This document shows, piece after piece, positions 25,630 to 34,091 of a stretch of DNA of 64,000 nucleotides. The position numbers were made by a program, and so were the translations under genes. The stretch covers positions 1-64,000 of the forward strand of contig JAEWLW010000054.1 of the NCBI GenBank assembly GCA_023457355.1, read 5' to 3'. The notes under the pieces are model-generated. The model worked only from the letters and a program-made list of their open reading frames with translations. It was not told where the DNA came from and made no database searches. How positions within the stretch are numbered: the stretch's first letter is position 1; every line of letters starts with the position of its first letter. Source of the stretch: Bacillota bacterium. Its GTDB lineage: Bacteria > Bacillota > Clostridia > Oscillospirales > Ruminococcaceae.

Positions 25630-26523
25630 ATGAAAAGAGAGATTTTTCGCGGCGCCGGTTGCGCCATCGCCACCCCCATGTTTGAAGACGGAAGCATCAA
25701 CTACAAAGAGCTGGCCAGACTCATTGACTTTCAGATTGACAATGGTACCGACGCCATTGTAATCTGCGGCACCACCGGCGAGTCCTCCACCCTGACCGAC
25801 GAAGAACACACCGAATGTATCCGCTTCGCCGTCGAAACGGTTAACCACCGCGTACCCGTTATTGCGGGCGCAGGCAGCAACGATACCGCCTATGCCGTCT
25901 GGCTCAGCAAAGAGGCAAAACAGATTGGCGCCGACGCATTGCTGCATGTTTCACCGTACTATAACAAAGCCTCGCAGACCGGCCTTATCCGGCACTATAA
26001 CGCCATTGCGGATGCGACCGATCTTCCGATTGTCGTCTACAGCGTGCCCAGCCGCACCGGCGTGACCTTTAAACCCACAACCTACGCCGAGCTTGCCAAG
26101 CACCCGAACATTGTGGCGCTTAAAGAAGCCAGCGGTGACATTTCTGCCGTTGCGCACACCCGGGCGTTGTGTGGCGACGAACTCGATATCTATTCCGGCA
26201 ACGACGACCAGATTGTACCGCTTATGTCGCTGGGCGGCAAGGGCGTAATTTCGGTGCTTTCAAATGTGTGCCCAAGAGAAACACACGATATTTGCCGGCT
26301 ATATCTTGACGGCAAAGTTAAGGAAAGCGCTGACCTGCAGGTTGCCTATGTCGAGCTGATTGCCGCTCTTTTCTCAGATGTGAACCCCATTCCTGTGAAG
26401 CAGGCGCTCAACTTCATGGGCTTTGCCGCTGGCCCCTGCCGTCTTCCGTTGGATGAGATGTCGCCTGCTGCCAAACAGCATCTGCGTGAGGTCATGGTAA
26501 AATATCATCTGATAAACGCATAA
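25630..26523 (+). CDS. dapA: 4-hydroxy-tetrahydrodipicolinate synthase
   Basis: Condenses pyruvate with aspartate semialdehyde, the first committed step to diaminopimelate and lysine. Lys165 (ALKEASGD) is the Schiff-base residue. Tyr137 (VVYSVPSRTG), GTTGES and SPYYNK complete the site. NPIPVKQALNF is near the end. It has 297 residues. It lies between asd and dapB under lysine riboswitch control. Confidence 0.94.
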   Translation: MKREIFRGAGCAIATPMFEDGSINYKELARLIDFQIDNGTDAIVICGTTGESSTLTDEEHTECIRFAVETVNHRVPVIAGAGSNDTAYAVWLSKEAKQIGADALLHVSPYYNKASQTGLIRHYNAIADATDLPIVVYSVPSRTGVTFKPTTYAELAKHPNIVALKEASGDISAVAHTRALCGDELDIYSGNDDQIVPLMSLGGKGVISVLSNVCPRETHDICRLYLDGKVKESADLQVAYVELIAALFSDVNPIPVKQALNFMGFAAGPCRLPLDEMSPAAKQHLREVMVKYHLINA

Positions 26524-26534
26524 AGGAGACTCTT

Positions 26535-27287
26535 ATGAACATTATTATTTCTGGCGCACTTGGTATGATGGGGCGCGTGGTGGGCGCAAATGCCGCCGCA
26601 CTGGATATCTCTGTGGCAGCGGGCGTTGACCGCGAAGCCAGCAGCGCCCTGCCCTACCCTGTTTATGCCGGTTTTGAGAATTGCCCCGTCACCGCTGACG
26701 CCATCATTGATTTTTCACATCCTTCTACCCTGCCCCATTTGCTGGCGTTTGCAAAGGAGCATCAGATTCCCGCTGCCATCGCCACCACCGGCATGAGCGA
26801 AGCGGATATCGCCATGATTCACGAAGCGGCCAAAAGCATCCCGATTTTTTTTACCTTCAATATGTCACTGGGTATCAACCTGCTTTGCGAGCTGGCTAAA
26901 CATGCTGCCGCCGTACTGGGCAAGGGCTTCGATGTGGAAATTATCGAAAAGCATCACAACAAGAAAATAGATGCTCCCTCCGGCACGGCAATTATGCTGG
27001 CCAACGCCATCACCGAAGCGCTGCCTTACGAGCCGGAGCTCGTCTATGACCGCCATTCGGTCAGAAAACAGCGCGCGTGTAACGAAATTGGCATGCATGC
27101 CATCCGTGGCGGCACCATTACAGGCGAGCATGAGGTTCTGTTCTGCGGAATGGATGAAGTTATTACGCTGTCGCATTCCGCCAGTTCCAAAGGTGTTTTT
27201 GCGGTTGGCGCACTCAAGGCTGCAGCATTCCTGTCCGCCGGCAAAGCACCGGGCATATACAATATGAAGGATATGGTTGAGTTTTAA
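26535..27287 (+). CDS. dapB: 4-hydroxy-tetrahydrodipicolinate reductase
   Basis: NAD(P)H-dependent reductase following DapA. GALGMMGRVVG is the nucleotide site, EKHHNKKIDAPSGTA the catalytic His-His-Lys region, and AIRGGTITGEHEV is conserved. It has 250 residues, starts 11 bases after dapA, and ends before a terminator. Confidence 0.95.
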   Translation: MNIIISGALGMMGRVVGANAAALDISVAAGVDREASSALPYPVYAGFENCPVTADAIIDFSHPSTLPHLLAFAKEHQIPAAIATTGMSEADIAMIHEAAKSIPIFFTFNMSLGINLLCELAKHAAAVLGKGFDVEIIEKHHNKKIDAPSGTAIMLANAITEALPYEPELVYDRHSVRKQRACNEIGMHAIRGGTITGEHEVLFCGMDEVITLSHSASSKGVFAVGALKAAAFLSAGKAPGIYNMKDMVEF

Positions 27288-27351
27288 CACACATTTGAAC
27301 AAATTCGGTCACCTTCCAATGGTGAAATCACATAAAACTGTTGGGTGAATC

Positions 27352-27404
27352 AAGCGATAGATTGTAAGCAATTTGGTGGAATATGCTTGCAGTCTATCGC
27401 TTTT
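27352..27404 (+). terminator. Terminator of asd-dapA-dapB
   Basis: AAGCGATAGA (27352-27361) pairs with TCTATCGCTT (27393-27402), with AAGC/GCTT pairing inside, and TTTT closes the right arm. The next repeat element starts directly after it. Confidence 0.75.
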
Positions 27405-27408
27405 CTCT

Positions 27409-27532
27409 GGTATAATAACCGCAAAGTGGCTATTATACGCCATGATGTCCAACGGCTCGCCGCTTTGCGCGGCTTGCTACCTTTTGATGCGCTATTATAC
27501 CACAAGCGCAAAGCGCGCAGTGGTATAATAGC
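27409..27532. repeat. Palindromic intergenic repeat, copy 1
   Basis: Two hairpins flank a core. The first is GGTATAATAACCGC with its complement ending CTATTATAC. The core is GATGTCCAACGGCTCGCC then GCTACCTTTTGATGCGC. The last is GCTATTATACCAC paired with GTGGTATAATAGC. The core is nearly identical to that at 29591-29710. TATAATA occurs in both orientations. No gene lies in it. Confidence 0.8.
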
Positions 27533-27687
27533 TGCCAAGAATTAGTATACTAGTTTTTTAAAGACGGCTCGTGTGTTCCGGTTGTGTGTGCAGCGGTGAA
27601 CCTTGTCCGTGGCCGCTGTTTTTGATGGGTTGATATTGGGCGCGGGCCGTTGTCAGGCTTCGCCTTTAAATAAAAAGGGGTAAATTT

Positions 27688-29433
27688 ATGAGAAAAACCA
27701 AGATTGTATGTACATTGGGCCCCGCGACCGACCAAGGTGACATTCTGCGTCGAATGGCGCTTTCCGGCATGAATGTGGCGAGATTTAATTTCTCCCACGG
27801 CACGCATGCCGAACACTTGGCACGGCTTAAGGCCCTCAAACAAGTTCGTGAAGAATTGAATCTGCCGATAGCCGCGCTGTTGGATACGAAGGGCCCGGAA
27901 ATAAGATTGCGCGATTTTGACGGGGGTAAGGTGGCGCTCTCAGACGGCAGCACCTTCACCCTGACGACGCGCGACCTGCTGGGGACCACGCAGATTGCCT
28001 CTATAACTTATCAGAACCTGCCCAGCGATGTTGTTCCCGGAACCAAGCTTCTGCTGGACGATGGTCTGATTGAACTTTCCGTCATCGACGTGACCGGTGA
28101 TGAAATTCATTGCAGGGTTGTCCATGGCGGCCCTATTTCCAACCACAAGAGCGTGAATGTGCCGGGTGTTTCGCTTTCAATGCCTTATCTCAGCCCACAG
28201 GATGAATCGGATATCCTGTTTGGTATTGAAAACGGCTATGACTTTATTGCCGCTTCCTTTGTACGCTGCGCGCGCGATATTCTGGATATCCGCGAGTTGC
28301 TCGACAGTCATAAATGTGACAGCATCAAGATTATCGCCAAGCTGGAAAATGCCGAGGGCGTCGCGAATATAGACGAGATACTGGCGGTTTCGGACGGCAT
28401 CATGATAGCCCGCGGCGATATGGGCGTTGAAATTGATTTTACCGAAATCCCCATCATTCAAAAAAGACTGATTCTGCATTGCTCCACCGCGGGCAAGCCG
28501 GTTATCACCGCCACGCAGATGCTTGAATCGATGATTCAGCATGCGCGTCCCACCCGCGCCGAGATGAGCGACGTTGCAAACGCGATCTACGACGGCACTT
28601 CGGCCATTATGCTCTCGGGCGAAACCGCCGCGGGCAAATTTCCTGTGGAAGCTGTACAAACCATGGCGGCCATTGCCGAGCGCACCGAGCGGGATATCAA
28701 CTATGATAAAAGGCTGCGTGCACGCAGCGCGGAAGCGCATATCAGCGTTGCAGATGCCATTGCGCATGCCGCCTGTACAACCGCCATGGATATTTGCGCG
28801 CAGGCCATTGTCACCATTACCCACAGCGGTGAAACGGCGCGCCTCGTCTGCAAATATCGGCCCAGTGCGCCCATTATTGCCTGTGCAATAACCGAACAAA
28901 CCTGCCGTCATCTTGCGGTTTCGTGGGGCATCTCGCCGGTTACAATGCCGATGAAAAAGACCACCGATGAAGCGATTGAGCATGCCGTACAGCTGGCCAG
29001 AAAACAGGGCTATGTCAAATCCGGCGATTTAACGGTGCTGACGGCGGGCGTCCCGATCGGCATTCCCGGCACAACCAATATGATTAAGGTTCACCTGGTT
29101 GGCGATACGCTGCTGTCCGGTGTGGGCGTCGGAAAAATGGTTGGCATCGGCCGGCTTTGCATCTGCAAAAATGAAGAGGAAGTCGCCGTTATGTATCATC
29201 CCGGCGATGTGCTGGTGATCCCTTCTACCAGCAATGCCATTCTTGACCACATGCGGACAGCTGCTGCGATTGTCACCGAAGAGCCGGGCCTTAACAGCCA
29301 CGCGGCCATTGTTGGCCTGACGCTCGGAAAACCGGTACTGGTTGGTGCAGTTGGTGCGACCACCCGCTTGAAGAGCGGCTCCGACGTTGCCGTGGATACC
29401 GAGCGCGGCATTGTGCGCGCCATATCCGAATAG
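27688..29433 (+). CDS. pyk: Pyruvate kinase with C-terminal PEP-utiliser-like domain
   Basis: Final glycolytic step, phosphoenolpyruvate plus ADP to pyruvate plus ATP. RKTKIVCTLGPATD, ALLDTKGPEIR, the catalytic KLENAEGVANIDEI block, MIARGDMGVEI and TATQMLESM are clear. At 581 residues it is about 110 longer than E. coli Pyk because of a C-terminal domain with EPGLNSHAAIVGLTLGKPVLVG, as in Bacillus/Geobacillus pyruvate kinase. It is flanked on both sides by palindromic repeats. AAAGGGG precedes the start. Confidence 0.96.
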   Translation: MRKTKIVCTLGPATDQGDILRRMALSGMNVARFNFSHGTHAEHLARLKALKQVREELNLPIAALLDTKGPEIRLRDFDGGKVALSDGSTFTLTTRDLLGTTQIASITYQNLPSDVVPGTKLLLDDGLIELSVIDVTGDEIHCRVVHGGPISNHKSVNVPGVSLSMPYLSPQDESDILFGIENGYDFIAASFVRCARDILDIRELLDSHKCDSIKIIAKLENAEGVANIDEILAVSDGIMIARGDMGVEIDFTEIPIIQKRLILHCSTAGKPVITATQMLESMIQHARPTRAEMSDVANAIYDGTSAIMLSGETAAGKFPVEAVQTMAAIAERTERDINYDKRLRARSAEAHISVADAIAHAACTTAMDICAQAIVTITHSGETARLVCKYRPSAPIIACAITEQTCRHLAVSWGISPVTMPMKKTTDEAIEHAVQLARKQGYVKSGDLTVLTAGVPIGIPGTTNMIKVHLVGDTLLSGVGVGKMVGIGRLCICKNEEEVAVMYHPGDVLVIPSTSNAILDHMRTAAAIVTEEPGLNSHAAIVGLTLGKPVLVGAVGATTRLKSGSDVAVDTERGIVRAISE

Positions 29434-29590
29434 CGTTGGCAGCTGGTTTTTGCCGGCAGCACATTTATTAAATCCGGCCGAACTTTCGTTTTTGATGGCG
29501 CAGGATCGAATCGCCCTCTTTTAAATTGGTGGATGAATCAGAAAAGCGTTTTGAAAGCGTTGCCTTTTTGTTGATTATGATGGCTATATA

Positions 29591-29710
29591 TGGTATAATA
29601 GCCGCAAAGGGGTTATTATACACTTGATGTCCAACGGCTCGCCGCTTAATGCGGCTTGCTACCTTTTGATGCGCCAATTATACCATTCATTGCGTTCATG
29701 GTGTAATAGC
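29591..29710. repeat. Palindromic intergenic repeat, copy 2
   Basis: TGGTATAATAGCCGC with its paired GGTTATTATA arm, then the core GATGTCCAACGGCTCGCC and GCTACCTTTTGATGCGC, ending TTCATGGTGTAATAGC. The core differs from copy 1 by only a few bases. Pyruvate kinase lies exactly between the two copies. A more degenerate relative seems to continue to about 29822. Confidence 0.8.
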
Positions 29711-29734
29711 CGTAGAGCGATAATTCCCCGGACT

Positions 29735-29822
29735 GAGCGGTATCATTGTTTTTACGCAACGATGTTATCGGTCCGGTTTTAAGATGATACGCCGCCTTTT
29801 AACGCGGCCGGCAACCGTCAAA
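29735..29822. repeat. Degenerate palindromic repeat
   Basis: GGTATCATTG...CAACGATG and then GATGATACGCCGCC, TTTTAACGCGGCCGGC and CAACCGTCAAA resemble the repeat core loosely. It may be an older copy next to copy 2. Weak evidence. Confidence 0.4.
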
Positions 29823-29879
29823 GGGCAATGATTCTGCTGCGCATGTGTGGTATGATTATATCAAAAAGAGGATGAAAAA

Positions 29880-30632
29880 ATGACTCAGACGTTGGATGAT
29901 AAAGATCTTGCAGTCTTGGAATGCCTGACCAATTCCCCTGTGGCGCTTGGATCGTGGAATCTGGTTGAGCTGCTGGAAAAGCGCGGTATGGTGGTTAGCT
30001 CCGCTACCATAGGGCGGGTTTTGCGCCGCTTGGAAAACAAACATTATGTTTATAAGGTTGGTAATACCGGCCGCAGTATTTCCCAGCAGGGCCGCGAGGC
30101 GCTGCTGGAAACGAAGGCGCTGAATTTGATGAATAAGCATCAGGAGGCGCTTAACCGGGTCATATCCGTATTTACGCTGGAAAATTATGTGATCGTTCTT
30201 CAGGCCAGAAGGGCTGTGGAACGCGAAAGCGCGCGCCTGGCTGCCATTAACATCACCGACTCTGAGTTGGCGCATCTCGACGAGGTTTTGCGCCAACAGG
30301 ACGAATATTATCAGGCGGGCAAAAGCGTTGCCCAAATCGACATTGAATTTCACAGAAGCATCGCTCATGCTTCCCGAAATCAGGTATTGGAATCGATGTA
30401 CCATATGCTGTTTTCCGCCGGGCAACAGACGCCGCTGTTTGAGGAGATCCGAAAAAAGAAAAAAACCATCATGACTTCGCACAGAGGTATTCTGGAAGCG
30501 CTGCATGAGCATAACCCACAGAAGGCCGAACGCCGCATGATCTCCCATATTGACGGCCTGATTCAGGACGTCACTACTTACTGGGACTACGTCGAAGAGC
30601 ATTCCGACGACGCGAACGCCGTGTGTAAATAA
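29880..30632 (+). CDS. FCD-domain transcriptional regulator with NrpR-like winged helix
   Basis: A 250-residue regulator. Residues ~5-70 form a winged helix (SSATIGRVLRRLENKHYVYKVG, then GRSISQQGREAL) closer to the NrpR N-terminal domain than to classic GntR. Residues ~95-235 are an all-helical FCD ligand domain with the Asp/His metal pattern (EFHRSIAHASRN). It is convergent with the amino-acid dehydrogenase operon at 30729-38993, which it plausibly controls, since FCD proteins often regulate adjacent catabolic genes. The effector is unknown. It shares the bidirectional terminator with that operon. Confidence 0.75.
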   Translation: MTQTLDDKDLAVLECLTNSPVALGSWNLVELLEKRGMVVSSATIGRVLRRLENKHYVYKVGNTGRSISQQGREALLETKALNLMNKHQEALNRVISVFTLENYVIVLQARRAVERESARLAAINITDSELAHLDEVLRQQDEYYQAGKSVAQIDIEFHRSIAHASRNQVLESMYHMLFSAGQQTPLFEEIRKKKKTIMTSHRGILEALHEHNPQKAERRMISHIDGLIQDVTTYWDYVEEHSDDANAVCK

Positions 30633-30642
30633 TCGTTGGCTG

Positions 30643-30696
30643 AAAACAGGCCGGTACCCTCAAACCTTTTATGGGTTTGGGGTACCGGCCTGTTTT
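30643..30696. terminator. Bidirectional terminator
   Basis: AAAACAGGCCGGTACCC (30643-30659) pairs with GGGTACCGGCCTGTTTT (30680-30696), with CAAACC/GGGTTTG pairing inside. A and T tracts on the outer sides serve both strands. It separates the convergent regulator and the operon ending at 30729. Confidence 0.85.
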
Positions 30697-30728
30697 GGTT
30701 GAACACGCAACCCGTCGTCTTTGCAAAA

Positions 30729-31238
30729 TCAGCCCTGTTTCGGCTGCTTGATGGAGATAACTTCTTCAAAAAACGCCTTGGGATATGCCGCGGTAACGAC
30801 AGCGGTATTGCCGTTGCTCCTGGCATTGTTGATTCTCAGAACGGTTCCTTTACAAAAAAACTCTCCGTGACGGCCCACCATTTCCACTTCGGCGCCAACG
30901 GCAGGCAAAGGAAGATATTCAAACGGAAAACTGATCGTACAGCTATTCTCACTGTAGGTGTAATCCTTGACATATATGGCAAGCCCGGAGCAGGCCGCGA
31001 TGCATTTTCCACATCCGATGCATTTCTCCACATCAAGGCGGGGCAGGTTTGTGATGGGGTTGCCGATATAGATTGCGTGCATCGGGCAGGCGGCCTCACA
31101 GGGGTTGCACGGAATTTCTTCAATACACTCAATGACCGCGATAGGCCCCCTGCGCAATTGATCCGGCGTCGGAAAAGCCGGGGATGCTTTGAGCTCCTCA
31201 AACGAGGGCGCACCCGTAATTTTCAACTCACAGTCCAT
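30729..31238 (-). CDS. 4Fe-4S ferredoxin-like subunit of the amino-acid dehydrogenase
   Basis: A 169-residue iron-sulfur protein with two clusters' worth of cysteines: CNPCEAACPMHAIYIG and CIGCGKCIAACSGLAIYV, giving two [4Fe-4S] ferredoxin motifs in the middle third. The C-terminal ~70 residues form a strand-rich domain of unknown role. The start overlaps the end of the FAD subunit gene by 11 bases. It probably carries electrons from the FAD subunits to a cellular acceptor. Last gene of the operon. Confidence 0.8.
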   Translation of the reverse strand: MDCELKITGAPSFEELKASPAFPTPDQLRRGPIAVIECIEEIPCNPCEAACPMHAIYIGNPITNLPRLDVEKCIGCGKCIAACSGLAIYVKDYTYSENSCTISFPFEYLPLPAVGAEVEMVGRHGEFFCKGTVLRINNARSNGNTAVVTAAYPKAFFEEVISIKQPKQG

Positions 31239-32334
31239 TGACGACCTCGGCCCCCTTTTTTAACATATGATCCTTGGCGTCGCGTCGGCGTTGGCCAAAG
31301 TATCCGCAGCGCAACGAATTCAGGCTTTCCCAAATTTCATCCGAGCGTTTTTGGGCGTGCGCTTTGGCCACATAACCCAACGACGCCGCAGCGTTGACGC
31401 CCGCCAGTCTTCCCTCTTCCATGGCGGTACTCGCCTCCTCGGTTCCTGAAATATCACCCGCCACGTAGATATCCCGCATGGTGGTTTGCATCTTCTCGTT
31501 GTGTATTGGCAGGTTGCCGCCCAGCGCACCGACAAAATCAAACCGGCAGCCCGCCAGCCAGGCCAGCTCGGTCAGCGGTGTCAGGCCGGTCGCCAGACAA
31601 ACCGTGTCGCAGGCAACGGTTTCCTCCGTCCCCGGAATCTGTTTGAAATGACCGTCCAGCTTGACCAGCTCCACGCCCTCTACACGGCTCGTGCCAAAGG
31701 CGCGTTTCACCGTATGAGAAACATAGAATGGAACGCCGGTGCGGCAGACCTTTGCAGTATGGACGCCGTAACCGCCGATTTTCGGGGCCGCCTCCACAAT
31801 AGCCGCCACGTCTCCCCCGGCCTGCATGAGCTGATAGGAAACGATGACGCCCACGTTGCCGGAACCGACCATCAAAAAGCGCGCGCCGGGCAAAACACGG
31901 TTGACGTTGATCATTGTTTGTGCGGCGCCCGCCCCCATGACGCCCGGCAGATTCCACCCCGGGAAGGTGACGGCGTTTTCGGTGGCGCCTGTCGCCAGAA
32001 TAATTTTTTTGGCACGTACACAAATGGACCGCTCACCGTTTTTAATCACCCAGAGGTCATGGCCGTTCTCGATGCCGCAAACCTCGCTGTTCAGCCAGAC
32101 CTCGATGCCAAGCGCCTGTGTCTGCTGCAACATCTCGATGCCGATATCAATGCCCCGTGTGCCGGCCATATGCGCGCTGGAGCCAAAAAATTTATGAATC
32201 TGTTTAAAAAGCTGTCCGCCCGCCTTGGCGTTCTCGTCAATCAGCAGGACCTTGGCACCGCATTGTGCGGCTTCAATCGCCGCGGATAACCCCGCGGGCC
32301 CGGCGCCGACGATGACCAGTTCTGCCTCAGTCAT
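31228..32334 (-). CDS. FAD/NAD(P)-dependent oxidoreductase subunit, HcnB-like
   Basis: A 368-residue pyridine-nucleotide-disulfide-type flavoprotein, matching the alpha subunit of hydrogen cyanide synthase, opine oxidase and D-hydroxyproline dehydrogenase complexes. FAD site VIVGAGPAGLSAAIEAA (7-23), second nucleotide fold FLMVGSGNVGVIVSYQ (about 153-168) and IYVAGDISGTEEASTAMEEG near the end are visible. It overlaps the [2Fe-2S] gene by 8 bases and the ferredoxin gene by 11. With the DadA-like protein at 35715 and the small Fe-S proteins it should form a membrane or cytoplasmic dehydrogenase. Confidence 0.82.
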   Translation of the reverse strand: MTEAELVIVGAGPAGLSAAIEAAQCGAKVLLIDENAKAGGQLFKQIHKFFGSSAHMAGTRGIDIGIEMLQQTQALGIEVWLNSEVCGIENGHDLWVIKNGERSICVRAKKIILATGATENAVTFPGWNLPGVMGAGAAQTMINVNRVLPGARFLMVGSGNVGVIVSYQLMQAGGDVAAIVEAAPKIGGYGVHTAKVCRTGVPFYVSHTVKRAFGTSRVEGVELVKLDGHFKQIPGTEETVACDTVCLATGLTPLTELAWLAGCRFDFVGALGGNLPIHNEKMQTTMRDIYVAGDISGTEEASTAMEEGRLAGVNAAASLGYVAKAHAQKRSDEIWESLNSLRCGYFGQRRRDAKDHMLKKGAEVVNGL

Positions 32335-32659
32335 TTTTTTCTCCTCCTTGCCAGCTGCCGGTTCCGATCTGGGTTCTGATCCTCATGCCGTCACATACGG
32401 GGGTAATGCAGGTGCGGACGTTGGGCTTTCCGTCCACAATCATGACACAATCGGTGCAGCGGCCGATTCCGCAGAAAATTCCCCGCGGCTTATGCTCTTT
32501 TTTGGTATAGCGCAGCGTTGAAACGCCGTTCGCCATCAGCGCGGCCGCAATCATATCCCCCTCAAAAGCGGCGTATGGCTCGCCGTCAAAATAAATGGTG
32601 ACCGGGCTGCGGTCGGTCGGGTTATCGCCTAATATGGGATGTTGTTCAATTCTCTTCAT
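32327..32659 (-). CDS. [2Fe-2S] subunit, HcnA-like
   Basis: A 110-residue ferredoxin-fold protein. FCGIGRCTDCVMIVDG followed by VRTCITPV supplies the four cysteine ligands of a plant-type [2Fe-2S] cluster. VTIYFDGEPYAAFEGDMIAAAL is the usual N-terminal strand-helix of the HcnA family. It is coupled to the HcnB-like gene by an 8-base overlap. Confidence 0.82.
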   Translation of the reverse strand: MKRIEQHPILGDNPTDRSPVTIYFDGEPYAAFEGDMIAAALMANGVSTLRYTKKEHKPRGIFCGIGRCTDCVMIVDGKPNVRTCITPVCDGMRIRTQIGTGSWQGGEKND

Positions 32660-32689
32660 GGCCTATTTCTCCATGTTCCTTTTTAGACT

Positions 32690-33565
32690 TTAGAGTTTGC
32701 CGAGACTTTTCATTTCCTCGGTCAGGGCTGCAAGCACCGTCTCGTCAGCGGGTGCCAGCGGCAGACGGGGGAACCCAGCCTTAAAGCCCAGGAGATTCAT
32801 AGCCGCTTTCACAGGAATCGGATTGGCCGTCATGAACAGGCGCTTATTGATCTCCAGCAACTTTAAATGCATTTCTTTTGCATGGGCGATGTCGCCCTTC
32901 AGATAACTGGCGATCATATCCGCCATCTCGTTGCCAACGACATGCGAAGCGACGCTGACCACGCCATATCCGCCCACCGCAAGGGTTGGCAGAGTCTGAC
33001 AGTCCTCGCCTGTATAGACGACAAAGCCGTCTGCGGCGCCTTTTACGATTTCCGCCAACTGTTCCAGATTGCCAGAAGCCTCTTTGATACCGGCGATATT
33101 TTTGACTTTGGAGAGGCGGATTGTCGTATCGGCTGTCATATTGATTCCGGTACGGCCCGGAACATTATACATAATAATGGGCAGCGTTGCAGCCTCGGCC
33201 AGTGTGGAAAAGTGCATAAACTGGGAAGCCGCATTTGGTTTGTTATAGTAAGGAACCACCGCCAGCAGCCCATCAACACCGCATTCCTCGGCCAGCCTGA
33301 TGTTGGCGATGGATGCGGCGGTTGAGTTGGTGCCAATGTTCGCCATCACAGGGATGTTTACGCTTTTTTTAACGCTGGTGAACATTTCCCGCTTTTCCTC
33401 CGGCGAAAGAACCGGGGATTCGCCGGTGGTGCCTGCGAGTAAAATGGCCGTGGAACCATTTTGTTCTAAGTATTTCGCCACCGAGACGCATGCGCCGATA
33501 TCGACCTTCCCATTCGCATCCATCGGTGTGATCATAGCAGTAACCAATCTGCCGAAGTCGACCAT
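32690..33565 (-). CDS. dapA: DapA-family aldolase, second copy
   Basis: A 291-residue DHDPS/NAL-family lyase. ATG 33565 follows AGGAGG with 8-base spacing. Schiff-base Lys161, Tyr133 and Arg138 (MYNVPGRTG, GIKEASGNL) fall at the E. coli DHDPS numbers, and PYYNKP and NPIPVKAAMNLLG are DHDPS-like, so true 4-hydroxy-tetrahydrodipicolinate synthase activity is likely. Because 1-pyrroline-4-hydroxy-2-carboxylate deaminase of hydroxyproline catabolism belongs to the same family and its partner genes are HcnABC-like, that role is the alternative. It is a duplicate of the riboswitch-controlled dapA. Confidence 0.85.
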   Translation of the reverse strand: MVDFGRLVTAMITPMDANGKVDIGACVSVAKYLEQNGSTAILLAGTTGESPVLSPEEKREMFTSVKKSVNIPVMANIGTNSTAASIANIRLAEECGVDGLLAVVPYYNKPNAASQFMHFSTLAEAATLPIIMYNVPGRTGINMTADTTIRLSKVKNIAGIKEASGNLEQLAEIVKGAADGFVVYTGEDCQTLPTLAVGGYGVVSVASHVVGNEMADMIASYLKGDIAHAKEMHLKLLEINKRLFMTANPIPVKAAMNLLGFKAGFPRLPLAPADETVLAALTEEMKSLGKL

Positions 33566-33622
33566 AACCAAATCCTCCTATATCTTTTATAGCTGATGAC
33601 CAATTATCTATTTCAAACCTCT

Positions 33623-33937
33623 TTAAGGTTTTTCTTCCGCGTCACTCAATAACCCAGATTTAACCGGACGCACCGGCTGACGATAGCTTGACGTCTCCAT
33701 CTCAGATAAAGAAGCTCCTGTCTTTTCGGCCAAAATGCGCTCCACCAGCCGGCGGCAGGTTCTGCCCTGGCAAAGCCCCATACCCGCACGGGTAAAACGT
33801 TTCAGCTCGTTCATGGTCGCTGCGCCATCCCCGATGGCCTGTTCAATCTCCGCACGGTAGATTTCTTCACATCGGCAGATAATCTCTCTCTTCTGATCCT
33901 GACAGCATTCATGGTCACTCTTTTCGTTGGTCAACAT
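33623..33937 (-). CDS. BFD-like [2Fe-2S] protein
   Basis: A 104-residue protein with a BFD-type helical [2Fe-2S] domain: ICRCEEI near 20 and MGLCQGRTCRRLVE near 55 provide the four cysteines. ATG 33937 follows AAGGAG. In HcnABC-type dehydrogenases this domain is often fused to the FAD alpha subunit. Here it is a separate gene. The C-terminal ~35 residues look disordered. Confidence 0.78.
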   Translation of the reverse strand: MLTNEKSDHECCQDQKREIICRCEEIYRAEIEQAIGDGAATMNELKRFTRAGMGLCQGRTCRRLVERILAEKTGASLSEMETSSYRQPVRPVKSGLLSDAEEKP

Positions 33938-33962
33938 ACTCACTCCTTTTTAAGCCGATTAT

Positions 33963-34039
33963 GCACCGCAGCTTTCCCCGCCTGTGGGAGCAGATATTTT
34001 TTTCAGGGCCTTTGAAAAAAATATTCTGCCCCCCGGTGC
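33963..34039 (-). other. Structured element between the symporter and BFD genes
   Basis: An outer GCACCG (33963-33968) pairs with CGGTGC (34034-34039). A long inner A/U stem pairs CAGATATTTTTTTCA (33991-34005) with the stretch 34012-34027, with one bulge. It lies in a 154-base gap and could be an attenuator or a processing site. Confidence 0.5.
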
Positions 34040-34091
34040 GATATCACAGTATCGCTGAAATAAAAATTGAAAGAGAGGGATGAAGAGCTAT

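Noticed and set aside
28177..28983. 268-residue minus-strand frame across pyk
   Set aside because: Shadow of the pyruvate kinase gene, with no recognisable domain.
29856..30602. 248-residue minus-strand frame antisense to the FCD regulator
   Set aside because: The plus-strand protein has clear winged-helix and FCD features, while the antisense frame has none.
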